A DNA stretch of 64,000 bases, taken from the NCBI RefSeq assembly GCF_001953055.1, contig NZ_CP019044.1, forward strand, positions 1,922,001 through 1,986,000, given 5' to 3'. Position 1 is the first letter of the stretch. Each line of letters starts with the position of its first letter. The position numbers and the translations under genes are program-made. Shown here one piece after another: positions 53,766-63,493 of the stretch. Source of the DNA: Salaquimonas pukyongi (lineage in GTDB: Bacteria; Pseudomonadota; Alphaproteobacteria; Rhizobiales; Rhizobiaceae). The notes under the pieces were generated by a model, which was not told where the DNA came from, ran no database searches, and saw only the letters and a list, made by a program, of their open reading frames with translations.

Positions 53766-55340
53766 TTAAGACTTCTGGAACATGGCAAGCATGCGCCGGG
53801 TGACCAGGAAGCCACCGAATATGTTGATCCCCGCCATGAACACCGACAGGGCAGCAAGAAGGATGACCAGCCAGGACCCCGAGCCGATCTGCATCAGCGC
53901 GCCCAAAATGATGATCGATGAAATGGCGTTGGTGACTGCCATCAGCGGCGTGTGCAGCGCATGCGACACGTTCCAGATCACCTGGAAGCCGACAAACACC
54001 GACAGCACGAAAACAATGAAATGCTGCATGAAGCTGGCGGGCGCATAAAGCCCGGCCAGCAGGATCAAGGCAGCACCGGTGGCAAGCAGCGTTACCTGCT
54101 GTTTGGTTTGCGCCTTGAAGGCGGCAATTTCGGCGGCCCGTTTTTCTTCCGGCGTAAGCTCCCTGGCCTTCTCCTTCGGCTTGGCTGCGGCAATGGCCTG
54201 AACCTTGGGCGGTGGCGGCGGGAAGGTGATCTTGCCCTTGTGGGTGACGGTCGCACCTCTGATCACATCATCGTCCATGTCGTGATTGAGCTTGCCGTCC
54301 TTTTGCGGTGTCAGGTCGGAAAGCATGTGGCGCACATTGTTGGCGTAGAGCGACGAGGCCTGGGCGGCCATGCGCGAGGGAAAATCGGTGTAGCCGATGA
54401 TCGTCACCCCATTGTCGGTGACGATCTTCTCGTCTTTCTTCGTCAGCTTGCAGTTGCCGCCCTTTTCGGCGGCAAGGTCCACGATCACCGAGCCGGGCTT
54501 CATCGACTGGACCATGTCCCTGGTCCACAGCTCCGGGGCCTCCCGGTTGGGGATAAGCGCCGTGGTGATGACGATGTCCATGTCGGGCGCCAGTTCACGG
54601 AATTTCTTCAACTGCGCCTCGCGAAACTCGGGACTGGAAACCGAGGCATAGCCGCCGGTTGACGCGCCGTCCTGTTGCTCTTCCTCAAAATCGAGATAGA
54701 CGAACTCCGCCCCCATGGATTCAACCTGTTCGGCCACTTCCGGCCGCACATCGAAAGCATAGGTAATCGCGCCCAGGCTGGTTGCTGTGCCGATAGCGGC
54801 AAGGCCGGCAACGCCTGCCCCCACAACCAGCACCCGGGCCGGCGGCACCTTGCCGGCAGCCGTTACCTGACCGGTGAAAAAGCGGCCGAAATTGTTGCCT
54901 GCCTCAATGACCGCACGATAGCCGGCAATGTTGGCCATCGAGGAAAGCGCGTCCATCTTCTGTGCCCGCGAAATGCGCGGCACCATCTCCATGGCGATGA
55001 CGTTGGTACCAGCCTTTTTTGCCGCTTCCATGCCTTCCTTGTTGGCCGCCGGATTGAAGAAGGAGATCAACGTCAGGTCTTTCCTGAGGTGCTTGAGCTC
55101 GGTCTTGGTGGGCTGGCGCACCTTGGCAACGATATCGGCTTCTTTCCACAAGGCGGCTGCGGTTTTGACCACCCTCACCCCGGCATCCCTGTAGGCCTTG
55201 TCGGAAAACCCCGCGGCCTTGCCCGCACCGGCCTGGATCAGGCATTCATATCCCAGCTTCTGCAGAAAACCCGCACTCTCCGGTGTCATCGCAACCCGGT
55301 TCTCGCCGGTTGCAGCTTCCTTGGGCGTTCCTACCTTCAT
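53766..55340 (-). CDS. pntA: NAD(P) transhydrogenase subunit alpha (fused form)
   Basis: NAD-binding domain I (residues 1-380; [19 protein letters not shown] at the start, [19 protein letters not shown] at the Rossmann loop) joined by an alanine- and proline-rich, charged linker to three or four helices (about 425-520). This is the E. coli-like fused form, 524 residues, whereas many alphaproteobacteria split it into PntAA and PntAB. It works with PntB, encoded 12 bases downstream. The linker [20 protein letters not shown] is charged. Confidence 0.95.
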   Translation of the reverse strand: MKVGTPKEAATGENRVAMTPESAGFLQKLGYECLIQAGAGKAAGFSDKAYRDAGVRVVKTAAALWKEADIVAKVRQPTKTELKHLRKDLTLISFFNPAANKEGMEAAKKAGTNVIAMEMVPRISRAQKMDALSSMANIAGYRAVIEAGNNFGRFFTGQVTAAGKVPPARVLVVGAGVAGLAAIGTATSLGAITYAFDVRPEVAEQVESMGAEFVYLDFEEEQQDGASTGGYASVSSPEFREAQLKKFRELAPDMDIVITTALIPNREAPELWTRDMVQSMKPGSVIVDLAAEKGGNCKLTKKDEKIVTDNGVTIIGYTDFPSRMAAQASSLYANNVRHMLSDLTPQKDGKLNHDMDDDVIRGATVTHKGKITFPPPPPKVQAIAAAKPKEKARELTPEEKRAAEIAAFKAQTKQQVTLLATGAALILLAGLYAPASFMQHFIVFVLSVFVGFQVIWNVSHALHTPLMAVTNAISSIIILGALMQIGSGSWLVILLAALSVFMAGINIFGGFLVTRRMLAMFQKS

Positions 55341-55486
55341 AACTCAGCTTCCCTGCAATTTTTGAATCGCGCCATGCCGGTTTATACATCACCCGGCGGC
55401 GTTGCAATTCATCATCCTCCACCAGCAGTTCTGTGTGCCTGTTCTTTCTGCGGGATATGTCACTGTCTTCGACCGGTAAAGGGCAA

Positions 55487-56854
55487 CTAAACCGTCTCCT
55501 GGCTTGATTGCCTTTCCTGCTCATTTCTGCTGCGCCGGGTCTTTTTCCCCGATGTGCCGCGCTCGCGCAACAGGCTGCGAACGGACCTGGAAGCGATAAC
55601 CTCCCGGCTTTGCGCATAGGCTTCGTGGTTGGCCTCTACAGCATTGAGATTATAAAGATAATTGACCATCACACCGCTGGAGGCGGCAATTCCTTTTGGC
55701 GAAAGGTCTGCTGCAGTATGAATTTTCTCCAGCCGGGCACCATTGCCCAGATGAAACCGGGCAACGGGATCGGCAGGATGTCCGTCCGGCCGCTTTGCAG
55801 TGCAAAGATATTCTGCCGCCAGCCGGGCAAGATCTGCCGCCTTGTCTGCAAGTGCCGCCTCATCCTTTGCCGACAAAATCGCAGCCATTGTTTTGGCATC
55901 GCCAGGTTCGATGTCGCCGTCCTCCATCTGGCGCTCAAGCCAGCGGTTGAAACCGGGCACCGGCGACAAGGTGACGAAGGTCTTGATGTTGGGCAGGGTG
56001 CTGCCCAGTTCCATCGCCACCTGCTTGATGAGAAAGCTGCCGAAGCTGACGCCGGCCAGCCCTTTCTGGCAGTTGGAGATCGAATAGAACACCGCAGTCA
56101 AGGCTTCGTTTTCGCCTACCAGCGGGCGGTCCTCCGCCAGCACTTTCTGAATGGAGGCCGGAATGGCGTCCGTTAAGGCAACCTCGACGAAAATCAGCGG
56201 CTCTTCCGGCATTGAAGGATGAAAGAATGCAAAGCAACGCCGGTCGGCAGGAAACAGTCGCCGCCTCAAGTCATCCCAGTCATCGATGGCGTGGACGGCT
56301 TCATATTCGATGATCTTTTCCAGAATGTTGGCCGGGGTTCTCCAGTCGATGCGCCGCAGCACGAGAAATCCGCGATTGAACCAGGATTCGAACAGGCGGC
56401 TGAAGTCGAGATCGGCCCTGCGAAAGGACGGGTTTTCCTTCAACAGCCCCAGCAGGTCCGCCCGCATGCGCACCAGCATTTCCGTTGCGTCCGGTGCCTG
56501 GTTGAGGCGCCGCAGCAATGGTTGACGCCTGGGCTCGGCCTCCTTCAAAAGCCGGGCAAGGTCTTCGCTGCTGTTGGAGTGGGCATAGTCTGCCGCAGCT
56601 TTGCTTACCGCATCGGTATCGACATCGTATTGTTCGACCAGCATCGAGAAGAAATCGCGCTTTTCCTCCTCCGTCATGTTTTCATAACGCGCCAGCACCG
56701 CAGCTGCGATACGCGTGCCGGACGCTTCGCCGCGCTCTGACATCAGCGCAGCACACAGTTCTTCCGTCGAACGTTTGTCGTCGCTGGCAGAACGCCCCTG
56801 ACGGCGCTCGAAAATCGAAAACAACAGATCGGCGAGGAAATTGGAACGTGTCAT
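55487..56854 (-). CDS. malonyl-CoA decarboxylase
   Basis: Converts malonyl-CoA to acetyl-CoA and CO2, 455 residues, cytoplasmic. N-terminal helical domain about 1-180, then the GNAT-like catalytic domain. Family text: RCFAFFHPSMPEEPLIFVEVAL, FYSISNCQKGLAGVSFGSFLIKQV and, near the end, RFHLGNGARLEKIHTAADLSPKG, which holds the catalytic His region. No matB or matC is adjacent. It lies 110 bases downstream of the kynurenine operon on the same strand. Confidence 0.93.
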   Translation of the reverse strand: MTRSNFLADLLFSIFERRQGRSASDDKRSTEELCAALMSERGEASGTRIAAAVLARYENMTEEEKRDFFSMLVEQYDVDTDAVSKAAADYAHSNSSEDLARLLKEAEPRRQPLLRRLNQAPDATEMLVRMRADLLGLLKENPSFRRADLDFSRLFESWFNRGFLVLRRIDWRTPANILEKIIEYEAVHAIDDWDDLRRRLFPADRRCFAFFHPSMPEEPLIFVEVALTDAIPASIQKVLAEDRPLVGENEALTAVFYSISNCQKGLAGVSFGSFLIKQVAMELGSTLPNIKTFVTLSPVPGFNRWLERQMEDGDIEPGDAKTMAAILSAKDEAALADKAADLARLAAEYLCTAKRPDGHPADPVARFHLGNGARLEKIHTAADLSPKGIAASSGVMVNYLYNLNAVEANHEAYAQSREVIASRSVRSLLRERGTSGKKTRRSRNEQERQSSQETV

Positions 56855-56964
56855 GGTCTGGTTCCTATCAAATCAATCAGCACGCACGCCACCCTGCTTG
56901 AGAAAATGCACAAGATCATGATCCCGGCAAAAACGACCTATAAAAAAGAAGATGCAACCACCGC

Positions 56965-57678
56965 TCAAACCCGCCGGGAAAGCCATGTTTCAAGCGCGGC
57001 ATTGGTGGCTTCCGGGGCTTCCAGCACTGGAAGGTGACCAATCGCTGATTGGATGACAAGCTCGCTGTGTTCAAACAGTTCGGCGATGTCCTTGTGCTTT
57101 TCGACCGAAAACAGCCGGTCTTCTTCTCCGCACAGAACCAGGACCGGCCCCTTGTAACCTGGCAGATCATTGCGGCAGTCGCGCCGCGCCGTCATTGCCG
57201 CCGACTGGGCAGCAAAGACATCGACGCCATGATCAACCGCCATCGCCACAACGGTATCAATCAGATCGGTGCGGGTTTTGTGCGCCGCGGCAAGATAGGA
57301 CGGTGCAAGTTCCTCCCGGGCGATCGTCTCCAGCCCTGCCTTTTTTGCCCGCTCGATTCGCTTTCGCCGGGTTTGCGCCCGCTCCGGCACTTCCGGCTCC
57401 ACCGTGGTACTCAGCAGGGCAAGGCGAAGGACACGCCGGGGATGTTGCGCTGCCATCTGCGCTGCCAGCATGCCGCCCATGGAAAGCCCGACGAGGTTGA
57501 AACGGTTATCCCCCACAGCTTCCAGCGCATTGTCGATATAGGTTTCAAAAGCTTCGCCCGCCTTCAGACCGGCAACCACGATGTTATAGCGGCCCTTCAG
57601 CGCGGCGATCTGCGGCGCAAACAACCGTTCGTCACACATGTGCCCGGGAATGAAGAGAATGGTTTCCTTCGCTGCCAT
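56965..57678 (-). CDS. alpha/beta hydrolase, third gene of the kyn operon
   Basis: A 237-residue alpha/beta hydrolase without signal peptide. Nucleophile elbow GLSMGGMLAAQ (Ser), acid in LVLCGEEDRLFSVEKHK, and the catalytic His near SAIGHLPVLEAPEATN. The oxyanion region is ILFIPGHMCDERL. The ATG is 5 bases after the kynA stop, so it is cotranslated with tryptophan 2,3-dioxygenase. N-formylkynurenine needs an arylformamidase, and no kynB (cyclase-type) gene is seen here; this hydrolase is a candidate. The generic family text neither proves nor excludes it. Confidence 0.85.
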   Translation of the reverse strand: MAAKETILFIPGHMCDERLFAPQIAALKGRYNIVVAGLKAGEAFETYIDNALEAVGDNRFNLVGLSMGGMLAAQMAAQHPRRVLRLALLSTTVEPEVPERAQTRRKRIERAKKAGLETIAREELAPSYLAAAHKTRTDLIDTVVAMAVDHGVDVFAAQSAAMTARRDCRNDLPGYKGPVLVLCGEEDRLFSVEKHKDIAELFEHSELVIQSAIGHLPVLEAPEATNAALETWLSRRV

Positions 57679-57683
57679 GCCGC

Positions 57684-58529
57684 TTACAGCTCCGTGCGCA
57701 CGTGCCACAGTTCGGGAAACAGTTCCACCGCCAGCATGCGTTTGAGATAGCTGATCCCGCCAGTGCCGCCCGTACCGCGCTTGAACCCGATCACCCGCTC
57801 GACCGTCGTTACATGGTTGAACCGCCAGCGGCGGAAATAGTCCTCGAAATCCACCAGCTTTTCGGCAAGTTCATAAAGCTCCCAATTGGCTTCGGGATTT
57901 TCATAGACCTCGCGCCAGGCTGCGATCACGCCATCATCGGCAAGGTGGGTTTTGGATACATCGCGTTCCAGCACCGCCGATGGCACATCAATGCCTGCGC
58001 GCGCTGCAAACCGCAGCACCTCATCGTAAAGGCTGGGGGTTTCAAGCTCTGCAGCAAGCAGCGTGTGAATGTCGTCGCGATGGGCATGCGGCTGCAGCAT
58101 CGCATGGTTGCGGTTGCCGAGAACAAACTCGATCAGCCGGTACTGCCAGGACTGGAACCCCGAAGACTGGCCAAGGGCATCGCGAAACCGGGTATAATCG
58201 CTCGGCGTCATGGTTCTGAGCACATCCCAGGCCGAATTCAGCTGCTCGAAGATACGCGATACGCGGGCAAGCATTTTCAAGGCCGGCTGCAGGCGATCTT
58301 CGGCTATGGCCGTGCGGGCTGCGGAAAGTTCGTGGATTGCCAGCCGCATCCATAATTCTGAAGTCTGGTGCTGGACGATGAACAGCATTTCGTCATGGGC
58401 ATCGGAAAGCGGCTTTTGCGCCCGCAGGATCGCATCGAGCTTGAGATAGTCGCCATAGGACATCCGCCCGTCAAAGGCCATTTGCGCACCTTCCTCAGCC
58501 GGATCGTAACTGGTTTCATAGTCGCTCAT
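57684..58529 (-). CDS. kynA: tryptophan 2,3-dioxygenase
   Basis: Heme dioxygenase opening the indole ring of tryptophan to N-formylkynurenine, 281 residues. The signature [21 protein letters not shown] and the heme His region, [13 protein letters not shown], are present, as is the late [27 protein letters not shown]. The ATG 58529 overlaps the kynU stop by four bases (ATGA), and the alpha/beta hydrolase gene follows. This is a standard three-gene catabolic operon. Confidence 0.96.
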   Translation of the reverse strand: MSDYETSYDPAEEGAQMAFDGRMSYGDYLKLDAILRAQKPLSDAHDEMLFIVQHQTSELWMRLAIHELSAARTAIAEDRLQPALKMLARVSRIFEQLNSAWDVLRTMTPSDYTRFRDALGQSSGFQSWQYRLIEFVLGNRNHAMLQPHAHRDDIHTLLAAELETPSLYDEVLRFAARAGIDVPSAVLERDVSKTHLADDGVIAAWREVYENPEANWELYELAEKLVDFEDYFRRWRFNHVTTVERVIGFKRGTGGTGGISYLKRMLAVELFPELWHVRTEL

Positions 58530-59719
58530 GTCACGGCCTGCCGTTTTCTGAATTCGGGCTTGTCCCAACTGCCGGTCTCGATGATTTCGCAAAGGATACC
58601 CGCTGCCTGCGCCACATCTTCAAGCGTGTTGTAAAGCGGGCAGAACCCGAAACGCATGATGTCCGGCGCGCGGAAATCGCCCACCACGTTTTGCGCGATC
58701 AGTGCCTGCATGGCGGCATAGCCTTCCGCAAACCGGAAGGAAACCTGTGAGCCCCGCGCCGCCGGATCGCGCGGGCTGGCAAGCTGCGCCTTGTCCGTTC
58801 CCGCTTCCACCAGTTCGATAAAACGCTGCGACAATTCGATGGAGCGCGTCCGTATGTCCGCCATGTCAACACCATCCCAAACGCCCAGCGCGGCATCGAG
58901 AACCGCCATCTGGATCACTGGCGGCGTACCCACGCGCATGCGCTCAACGCCGGCGCCCGGCCGGTAATCAAGATCGAAGGCAAACGGTGCTTCATGGCCA
59001 AGCCAGCCCGAAAGTGCGGGACGAACCTTGTCCGCCAGATCAGGCCGCACATAGATGAAGGCCGGCGCGCCCGGCCCGCCATTGAGGTATTTGTAGGTGC
59101 AGCCGATGGCAAACTCGGCATTTGAGGCCGCCAGATCTACCGGCAAGGCACCGGCTGAATGCGCAAGGTCCCAGATCATGACGGCCCCTGCCGAATGCGC
59201 CTTGCCGGTGATTGCCGCCATGTCGTGCAGACGGCCGCTGCGGTAATCAACTTCCGTCAGCATCACCACCGCAATGGTTTCATCAATATGGCTTTCCACC
59301 GCTTCGGGATCGACCACCTTCAACTGGTGCCCCCCATTCAACGATTTGAGCAAACCGTCAGCCATGTAGAGATCGGTGGGAAAGTTTCCGTTGTCGGAAA
59401 GCACGGTTTTCCGGTCCGGGTTCAGTTCCAGTGCCGAAGCGAGCGCCTGATAAACCTTGATGGAAAGCGTATCGCCGGTAACAACGCTGCCGGCCGGAGC
59501 ACCGATCAGCCGGCCGATCCTGTCACCCAGCTGCATCGGCAGATGCATCCAGCCGGCCTTGTTCCAGCCGCCGATCAGCATCTTGCTCCATTCCTCGGCG
59601 ATGACGCGCTTTGCGGCGGCCTGTGCACAAACGGGCATTGGCCCAAGCGAATTGCCGTCGAGATAGATCAGCCCTTCAGGCAAGTGGAATTGCTGTCTGG
59701 TCTTTGTAAAATCAGTCAT
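58526..59719 (-). CDS. kynU: kynureninase
   Basis: PLP enzyme cleaving kynurenine to anthranilate and alanine, 397 residues. The PLP Lys is in [20 protein letters not shown]; the cofactor Asp in [17 protein letters not shown]. The opening [12 protein letters not shown] matches the family. ATG 59719 is chosen; the longer frame upstream is unlike the family. First gene of kynU-kynA-hydrolase, divergent from ade with a 141-base gap. Confidence 0.96.
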   Translation of the reverse strand: MTDFTKTRQQFHLPEGLIYLDGNSLGPMPVCAQAAAKRVIAEEWSKMLIGGWNKAGWMHLPMQLGDRIGRLIGAPAGSVVTGDTLSIKVYQALASALELNPDRKTVLSDNGNFPTDLYMADGLLKSLNGGHQLKVVDPEAVESHIDETIAVVMLTEVDYRSGRLHDMAAITGKAHSAGAVMIWDLAHSAGALPVDLAASNAEFAIGCTYKYLNGGPGAPAFIYVRPDLADKVRPALSGWLGHEAPFAFDLDYRPGAGVERMRVGTPPVIQMAVLDAALGVWDGVDMADIRTRSIELSQRFIELVEAGTDKAQLASPRDPAARGSQVSFRFAEGYAAMQALIAQNVVGDFRAPDIMRFGFCPLYNTLEDVAQAAGILCEIIETGSWDKPEFRKRQAVT

Positions 59720-59860
59720 GAAACATCCGTGAAAAAATGCGCAGATACATGCAATGGCGGCCGCGGCAAATCCCCCAACATGGCACGGCGGGCGCATTGC
59801 AACGGCAAGTGACCGCAGATAAACAGGAATGTCCACCCCTCATTTCAAGCCGGAGACATC

Positions 59861-61561
59861 ATGAACAGGCAACAGCTTGCCAGCGCCATCGCACAGGGCA
59901 AAGGCGCCGAACCAGCAGACCTTGTTTTAAAGGGCGGCCGCTTTTTCGATCTTGTTTCCGGCAGACTGATTGACGGCAATATTGCCATCAGCGGCGACCG
60001 CATCACCGGCACCTGCGCGGACTATGACGGCAAACAGGAAATCGACATTTCCGGAAAGATTGCCGTTCCCGGTTTCATCGACACCCACCTGCATGTGGAG
60101 TCTTCCTGCGTCACGCCGTTCGAATTCGACCGCTGCGTCACGCCGCGCGGCATCACCACAGCAATTTGCGACCCGCACGAGATTGCCAATGTCACGGGCA
60201 TCAGCGGCATTGAGTACTTCCTTGAGGCAGCCCTTCGCACCGTGATCGATCTGCGGGTGCAGCTTTCAAGCTGCGTTCCCTCCACCACGATGGAGACAGC
60301 AGGCGCAACCCTTGAAATCGGCGACCTGCTCCCCTTCATCGACCATCCCAAGGTGATCGGCCTGGCGGAGGTCATGAATTATCCCGGCGTGCTCAATGGC
60401 GATCCCGGCATTCTTGCCAAGCTGGAAGCATTTCAGAACCGCCATATCGATGGCCATGCGCCCCTGGTGCGCGGATATGACATCAACGGCTATTGCGCAG
60501 CCGGCATTCGCACGGACCACGAAACCACCTCTGCCGAAGAGGCGCTGGAAAAACTCTCCAAGGGCATGCACATCCTTGTGCGCGAAGGATCGGTCTCCAA
60601 GGATCTTGACGCCCTGCTGCCGATCATCACCGAGCGCAATTCGCCCTTCCTTGCCCTTTGCACCGACGACCGCAATCCTCTCGACATCGCCGAACACGGC
60701 CATCTCGACTACATGATCCGTCATGCGATTGACCGGGGCGCCGAGCCGCTCGCCGTGTATCGCGCAGCCTCGATCTCCGCTGCCCGTGCCTTCGGACTGA
60801 AAGATCGCGGCCTCATCGCCCCAGGCTGGCGCGCCGACATCGTCATCCTCGACACTCTGGAAGACTGCAACGCGAAAACGGTGCTGGCAGCAGGAAGACC
60901 CGTCAATGAGGCTTTGTTTGCATCAAGAAAAACGATCCCTCCGGTAGCGCGCAACTCCGTCAACGCGCCTCAGGTTTCAGCCGACCATTTCCATGCTCCG
61001 GCCAACAAGGCTGAAACCCATGTCATCGGCATCGAGCCCGGCAAGATCATCACCCGGCATCTGCTCGAGGATATTGAAGTATCCGGCGGCCACAAGCTTG
61101 CCCATCCAGGCCGCGATCTTGCCAAGATTGCCGTCATCGAGCGCCATGGCAAAAACGGCAACATCGCCACCGGTTTCGTGCGCGGTTTTGAGATGAAGCG
61201 CGGTGCGATTGCCTCCACCGTCTGTCACGACCATCACAACATTGCCGTGGTCGGGGTAAGCGAAACCGACATGGCGGTTGCCGCCAACCGGCTGGGTGAA
61301 ATCGAGGGCGGTTTCGTCGTCGTGCTTGATGGCGCAATACTGGCCGAAGTCGCCCTGCCCGTCGCCGGGCTGATGAGCCTGAAACCCTTTGAGGAGGTTC
61401 GCGATGAACTTGTTGTCCTGCGCAAGGCGGCACGCGATCTCGGCGTCACACTGGAAGAACCCTTCCTGCAACTGGCCTTCCTCGCCCTGCCGGTCATTCC
61501 GCATCTGAAGATTACCGATCACGGCCTGATCGATGTCGACCGTTTCGAAGTAATCGCCTAG
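59861..61561 (+). CDS. ade: adenine deaminase
   Basis: Amidohydrolase-family enzyme converting adenine to hypoxanthine and ammonia, 566 residues. Metal site [16 protein letters not shown], then [15 protein letters not shown] and the C-terminal extension found in adenine deaminases ([18 protein letters not shown]). The ATG is preceded by AGCCGGAGACATC. It supplies purine salvage and nitrogen. Divergent from the kyn operon. Confidence 0.93.
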   Translation: MNRQQLASAIAQGKGAEPADLVLKGGRFFDLVSGRLIDGNIAISGDRITGTCADYDGKQEIDISGKIAVPGFIDTHLHVESSCVTPFEFDRCVTPRGITTAICDPHEIANVTGISGIEYFLEAALRTVIDLRVQLSSCVPSTTMETAGATLEIGDLLPFIDHPKVIGLAEVMNYPGVLNGDPGILAKLEAFQNRHIDGHAPLVRGYDINGYCAAGIRTDHETTSAEEALEKLSKGMHILVREGSVSKDLDALLPIITERNSPFLALCTDDRNPLDIAEHGHLDYMIRHAIDRGAEPLAVYRAASISAARAFGLKDRGLIAPGWRADIVILDTLEDCNAKTVLAAGRPVNEALFASRKTIPPVARNSVNAPQVSADHFHAPANKAETHVIGIEPGKIITRHLLEDIEVSGGHKLAHPGRDLAKIAVIERHGKNGNIATGFVRGFEMKRGAIASTVCHDHHNIAVVGVSETDMAVAANRLGEIEGGFVVVLDGAILAEVALPVAGLMSLKPFEEVRDELVVLRKAARDLGVTLEEPFLQLAFLALPVIPHLKITDHGLIDVDRFEVIA

Positions 61562-61562
61562 C

Positions 61563-63317
61563 TCATCCAACGGGTTTTGATTTTGCTGCACCGCCCCTGC
61601 GTGGTTTTCCGGCCAGTTCGCTCACCGCCTGATGCTGACTCAGGAATACCTTGCCGGTCAATTCATCGAGAAAGTCGGTGCGCTTCAGCCGGTCCATCAC
61701 CGGGCCCTTGACTTCGCTCATGTGGAACGTAACCCCGCCGGCCTTGAGCCGCTCGTTGATCGCTTCCAGCGATTCCAGCGCGCTCATGTCGATGGCATTG
61801 ATCGCTGGCGCCATGAGAATAACGTGTTTCAGCTTCGGCCGGCGGGAGGCCAGATCGTAGATCGCATCTTCCAGATAGCGTGCATTGGCAAAATACAGGC
61901 TCTCGTCTACCCGAACCGTCAGAATGTGCTCATCGGTAATGACCTTGTGGCGCAGCACATTGCGGTAATATTCGGTACCCGGCACCTGACCGACGACCGC
62001 CATGTGCGGCCGCGATGACTTGTAGAGATGAATCAGGATTGAAACCAGCACACCCGTTGTCACCCCCGCCTCAACGCCAAACCCAAGCGTGATCAAGATG
62101 GTCGAGGCAACGGCAAGAAAATCCGCCTTCGAGTAAATCCAGGTCTTTTTCAGAATGGAAAAATCAACCAGCGACAGCACCGCGACGATGATGGTCGCAG
62201 CCAGTGTCGCCTTGGGCAGGAAGTATAACAGAGGCGTCAGCGTCAGCGAGGCAAATGCCAGCCCAACCGCGGTAAAGGCCCCGGCAGCAGGCGTTGCCGC
62301 ACCTGCATCAAAATTGACCACCGAGCGGGCAAAGCCGCCGGTTACCGGATAACCACCACTGAACGCTGCGCCCACATTGGCCGCCCCAAGGCCGATCAGC
62401 TCCTGGTCGGGATCGATGCGCTGGCGCCTCCTGGCGGCAAGGGTTTGGGCAACGGACACCGATTCAACGAACCCGATCACCGAGATCAGCATGGCGGAGC
62501 CGGCAAGGGCGAGCCACATGTCGAAGGAAAAAACCGGCATGGTAAGCGGTGGCAGTCCCTGCGGGACATCGCCGACCAGCGCAACGCCTTTCGAACCCAG
62601 ATCAAACCACCAGGCTGCCAGGATGGTGAGCGCCACAGCACCGACAGGGCCGGCCTTGGCCATCACATCGGCCAGCCGGGCCGGGATGCCCCACCCGGTC
62701 AACAAGGGCTTTAATCCCTTGCGCACCCAGAACAGGAACCCTGCCGAAATAGCCCCGATGAGGAAGGTATGGGGATTGAGGCCGCCTGAATGGGTCAACA
62801 ATGAACCGGCAAGCTCATACAGATTGTGCCCTTCCGCCGGAACGCCAAGCACATGCTTCAACTGGCTGGTGGCGATGATGATCCCGGATGCGGTGATGAA
62901 ACCGGCAATCACCGGATGGGACAGGAAGTTGGCAAGAAAACCCAGCTGCAACAGCCCGAGCGCCATCAGCATCAGACCGGACAGAAAGGCGAGCGTGATG
63001 GCGGCGGCGATGTATTCTGCCGAGCCGGGCACGGCAATCTTTCCGATGGCAGCCGCCGTCATCAGCGAGACGACGGCAACCGGCCCCACGGCAAGCGCCT
63101 TGCTGGTGCCGAACACCGCATAGAGCAGGATCGGCACGATGGAAGCATATATCCCCATTTCCGCCGGCAGGCCTGCCAGCAGCGCATAGGCCAGCGACTG
63201 GGGCACCAGCATGATGGTTACGATAACCGCAGCCAGCAAGTCGCTTCCGGCCTGCTGGCGGTCATATGTCCTGCCCCATTGAAGAATGGGCAGATATCGG
63301 CGCAGAAGTTCCGGCAT
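61563..63317 (-). CDS. SulP-family anion permease
   Basis: A 584-residue SulP/SLC26 transporter with about 12-14 helices (LAAVIVTIMLVPQSLAYALLAG at the first) and a C-terminal cytoplasmic STAS domain of about 110 residues (HVILMAPAINAIDMSALESL). Substrates of relatives include sulfate, bicarbonate or other anions; fixing one from sequence is not safe. Start 63317 is chosen (MPELLRRYLPILQW). It is 176 bases downstream of a metallo-beta-lactamase-fold gene of persulfide-dioxygenase type, so sulfate is reasonable. Confidence 0.92.
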   Translation of the reverse strand: MPELLRRYLPILQWGRTYDRQQAGSDLLAAVIVTIMLVPQSLAYALLAGLPAEMGIYASIVPILLYAVFGTSKALAVGPVAVVSLMTAAAIGKIAVPGSAEYIAAAITLAFLSGLMLMALGLLQLGFLANFLSHPVIAGFITASGIIIATSQLKHVLGVPAEGHNLYELAGSLLTHSGGLNPHTFLIGAISAGFLFWVRKGLKPLLTGWGIPARLADVMAKAGPVGAVALTILAAWWFDLGSKGVALVGDVPQGLPPLTMPVFSFDMWLALAGSAMLISVIGFVESVSVAQTLAARRRQRIDPDQELIGLGAANVGAAFSGGYPVTGGFARSVVNFDAGAATPAAGAFTAVGLAFASLTLTPLLYFLPKATLAATIIVAVLSLVDFSILKKTWIYSKADFLAVASTILITLGFGVEAGVTTGVLVSILIHLYKSSRPHMAVVGQVPGTEYYRNVLRHKVITDEHILTVRVDESLYFANARYLEDAIYDLASRRPKLKHVILMAPAINAIDMSALESLEAINERLKAGGVTFHMSEVKGPVMDRLKRTDFLDELTGKVFLSQHQAVSELAGKPRRGGAAKSKPVG

Positions 63318-63493
63318 TGGTTTTATCCGCTTGCAGAAAAACACTATTCAGCGGTCACGCCATCACATGGCCGGATGATACGAATTGTTAGTACCGCTGG
63401 TTGATTTCCAGCAAACCGGCCAGGTGGCGAAACCGGCGCCCGGATGCTCTGGTGCCCCCGCAACCCTTGCGCACCCGCCACCCTGGCACCCTG

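Noticed and set aside
55246-55617. Minus-strand frame overlapping pntA start and malonyl-CoA decarboxylase end
   Set aside because: It overlaps two sound genes on the same strand in another frame, and its text matches nothing I know.
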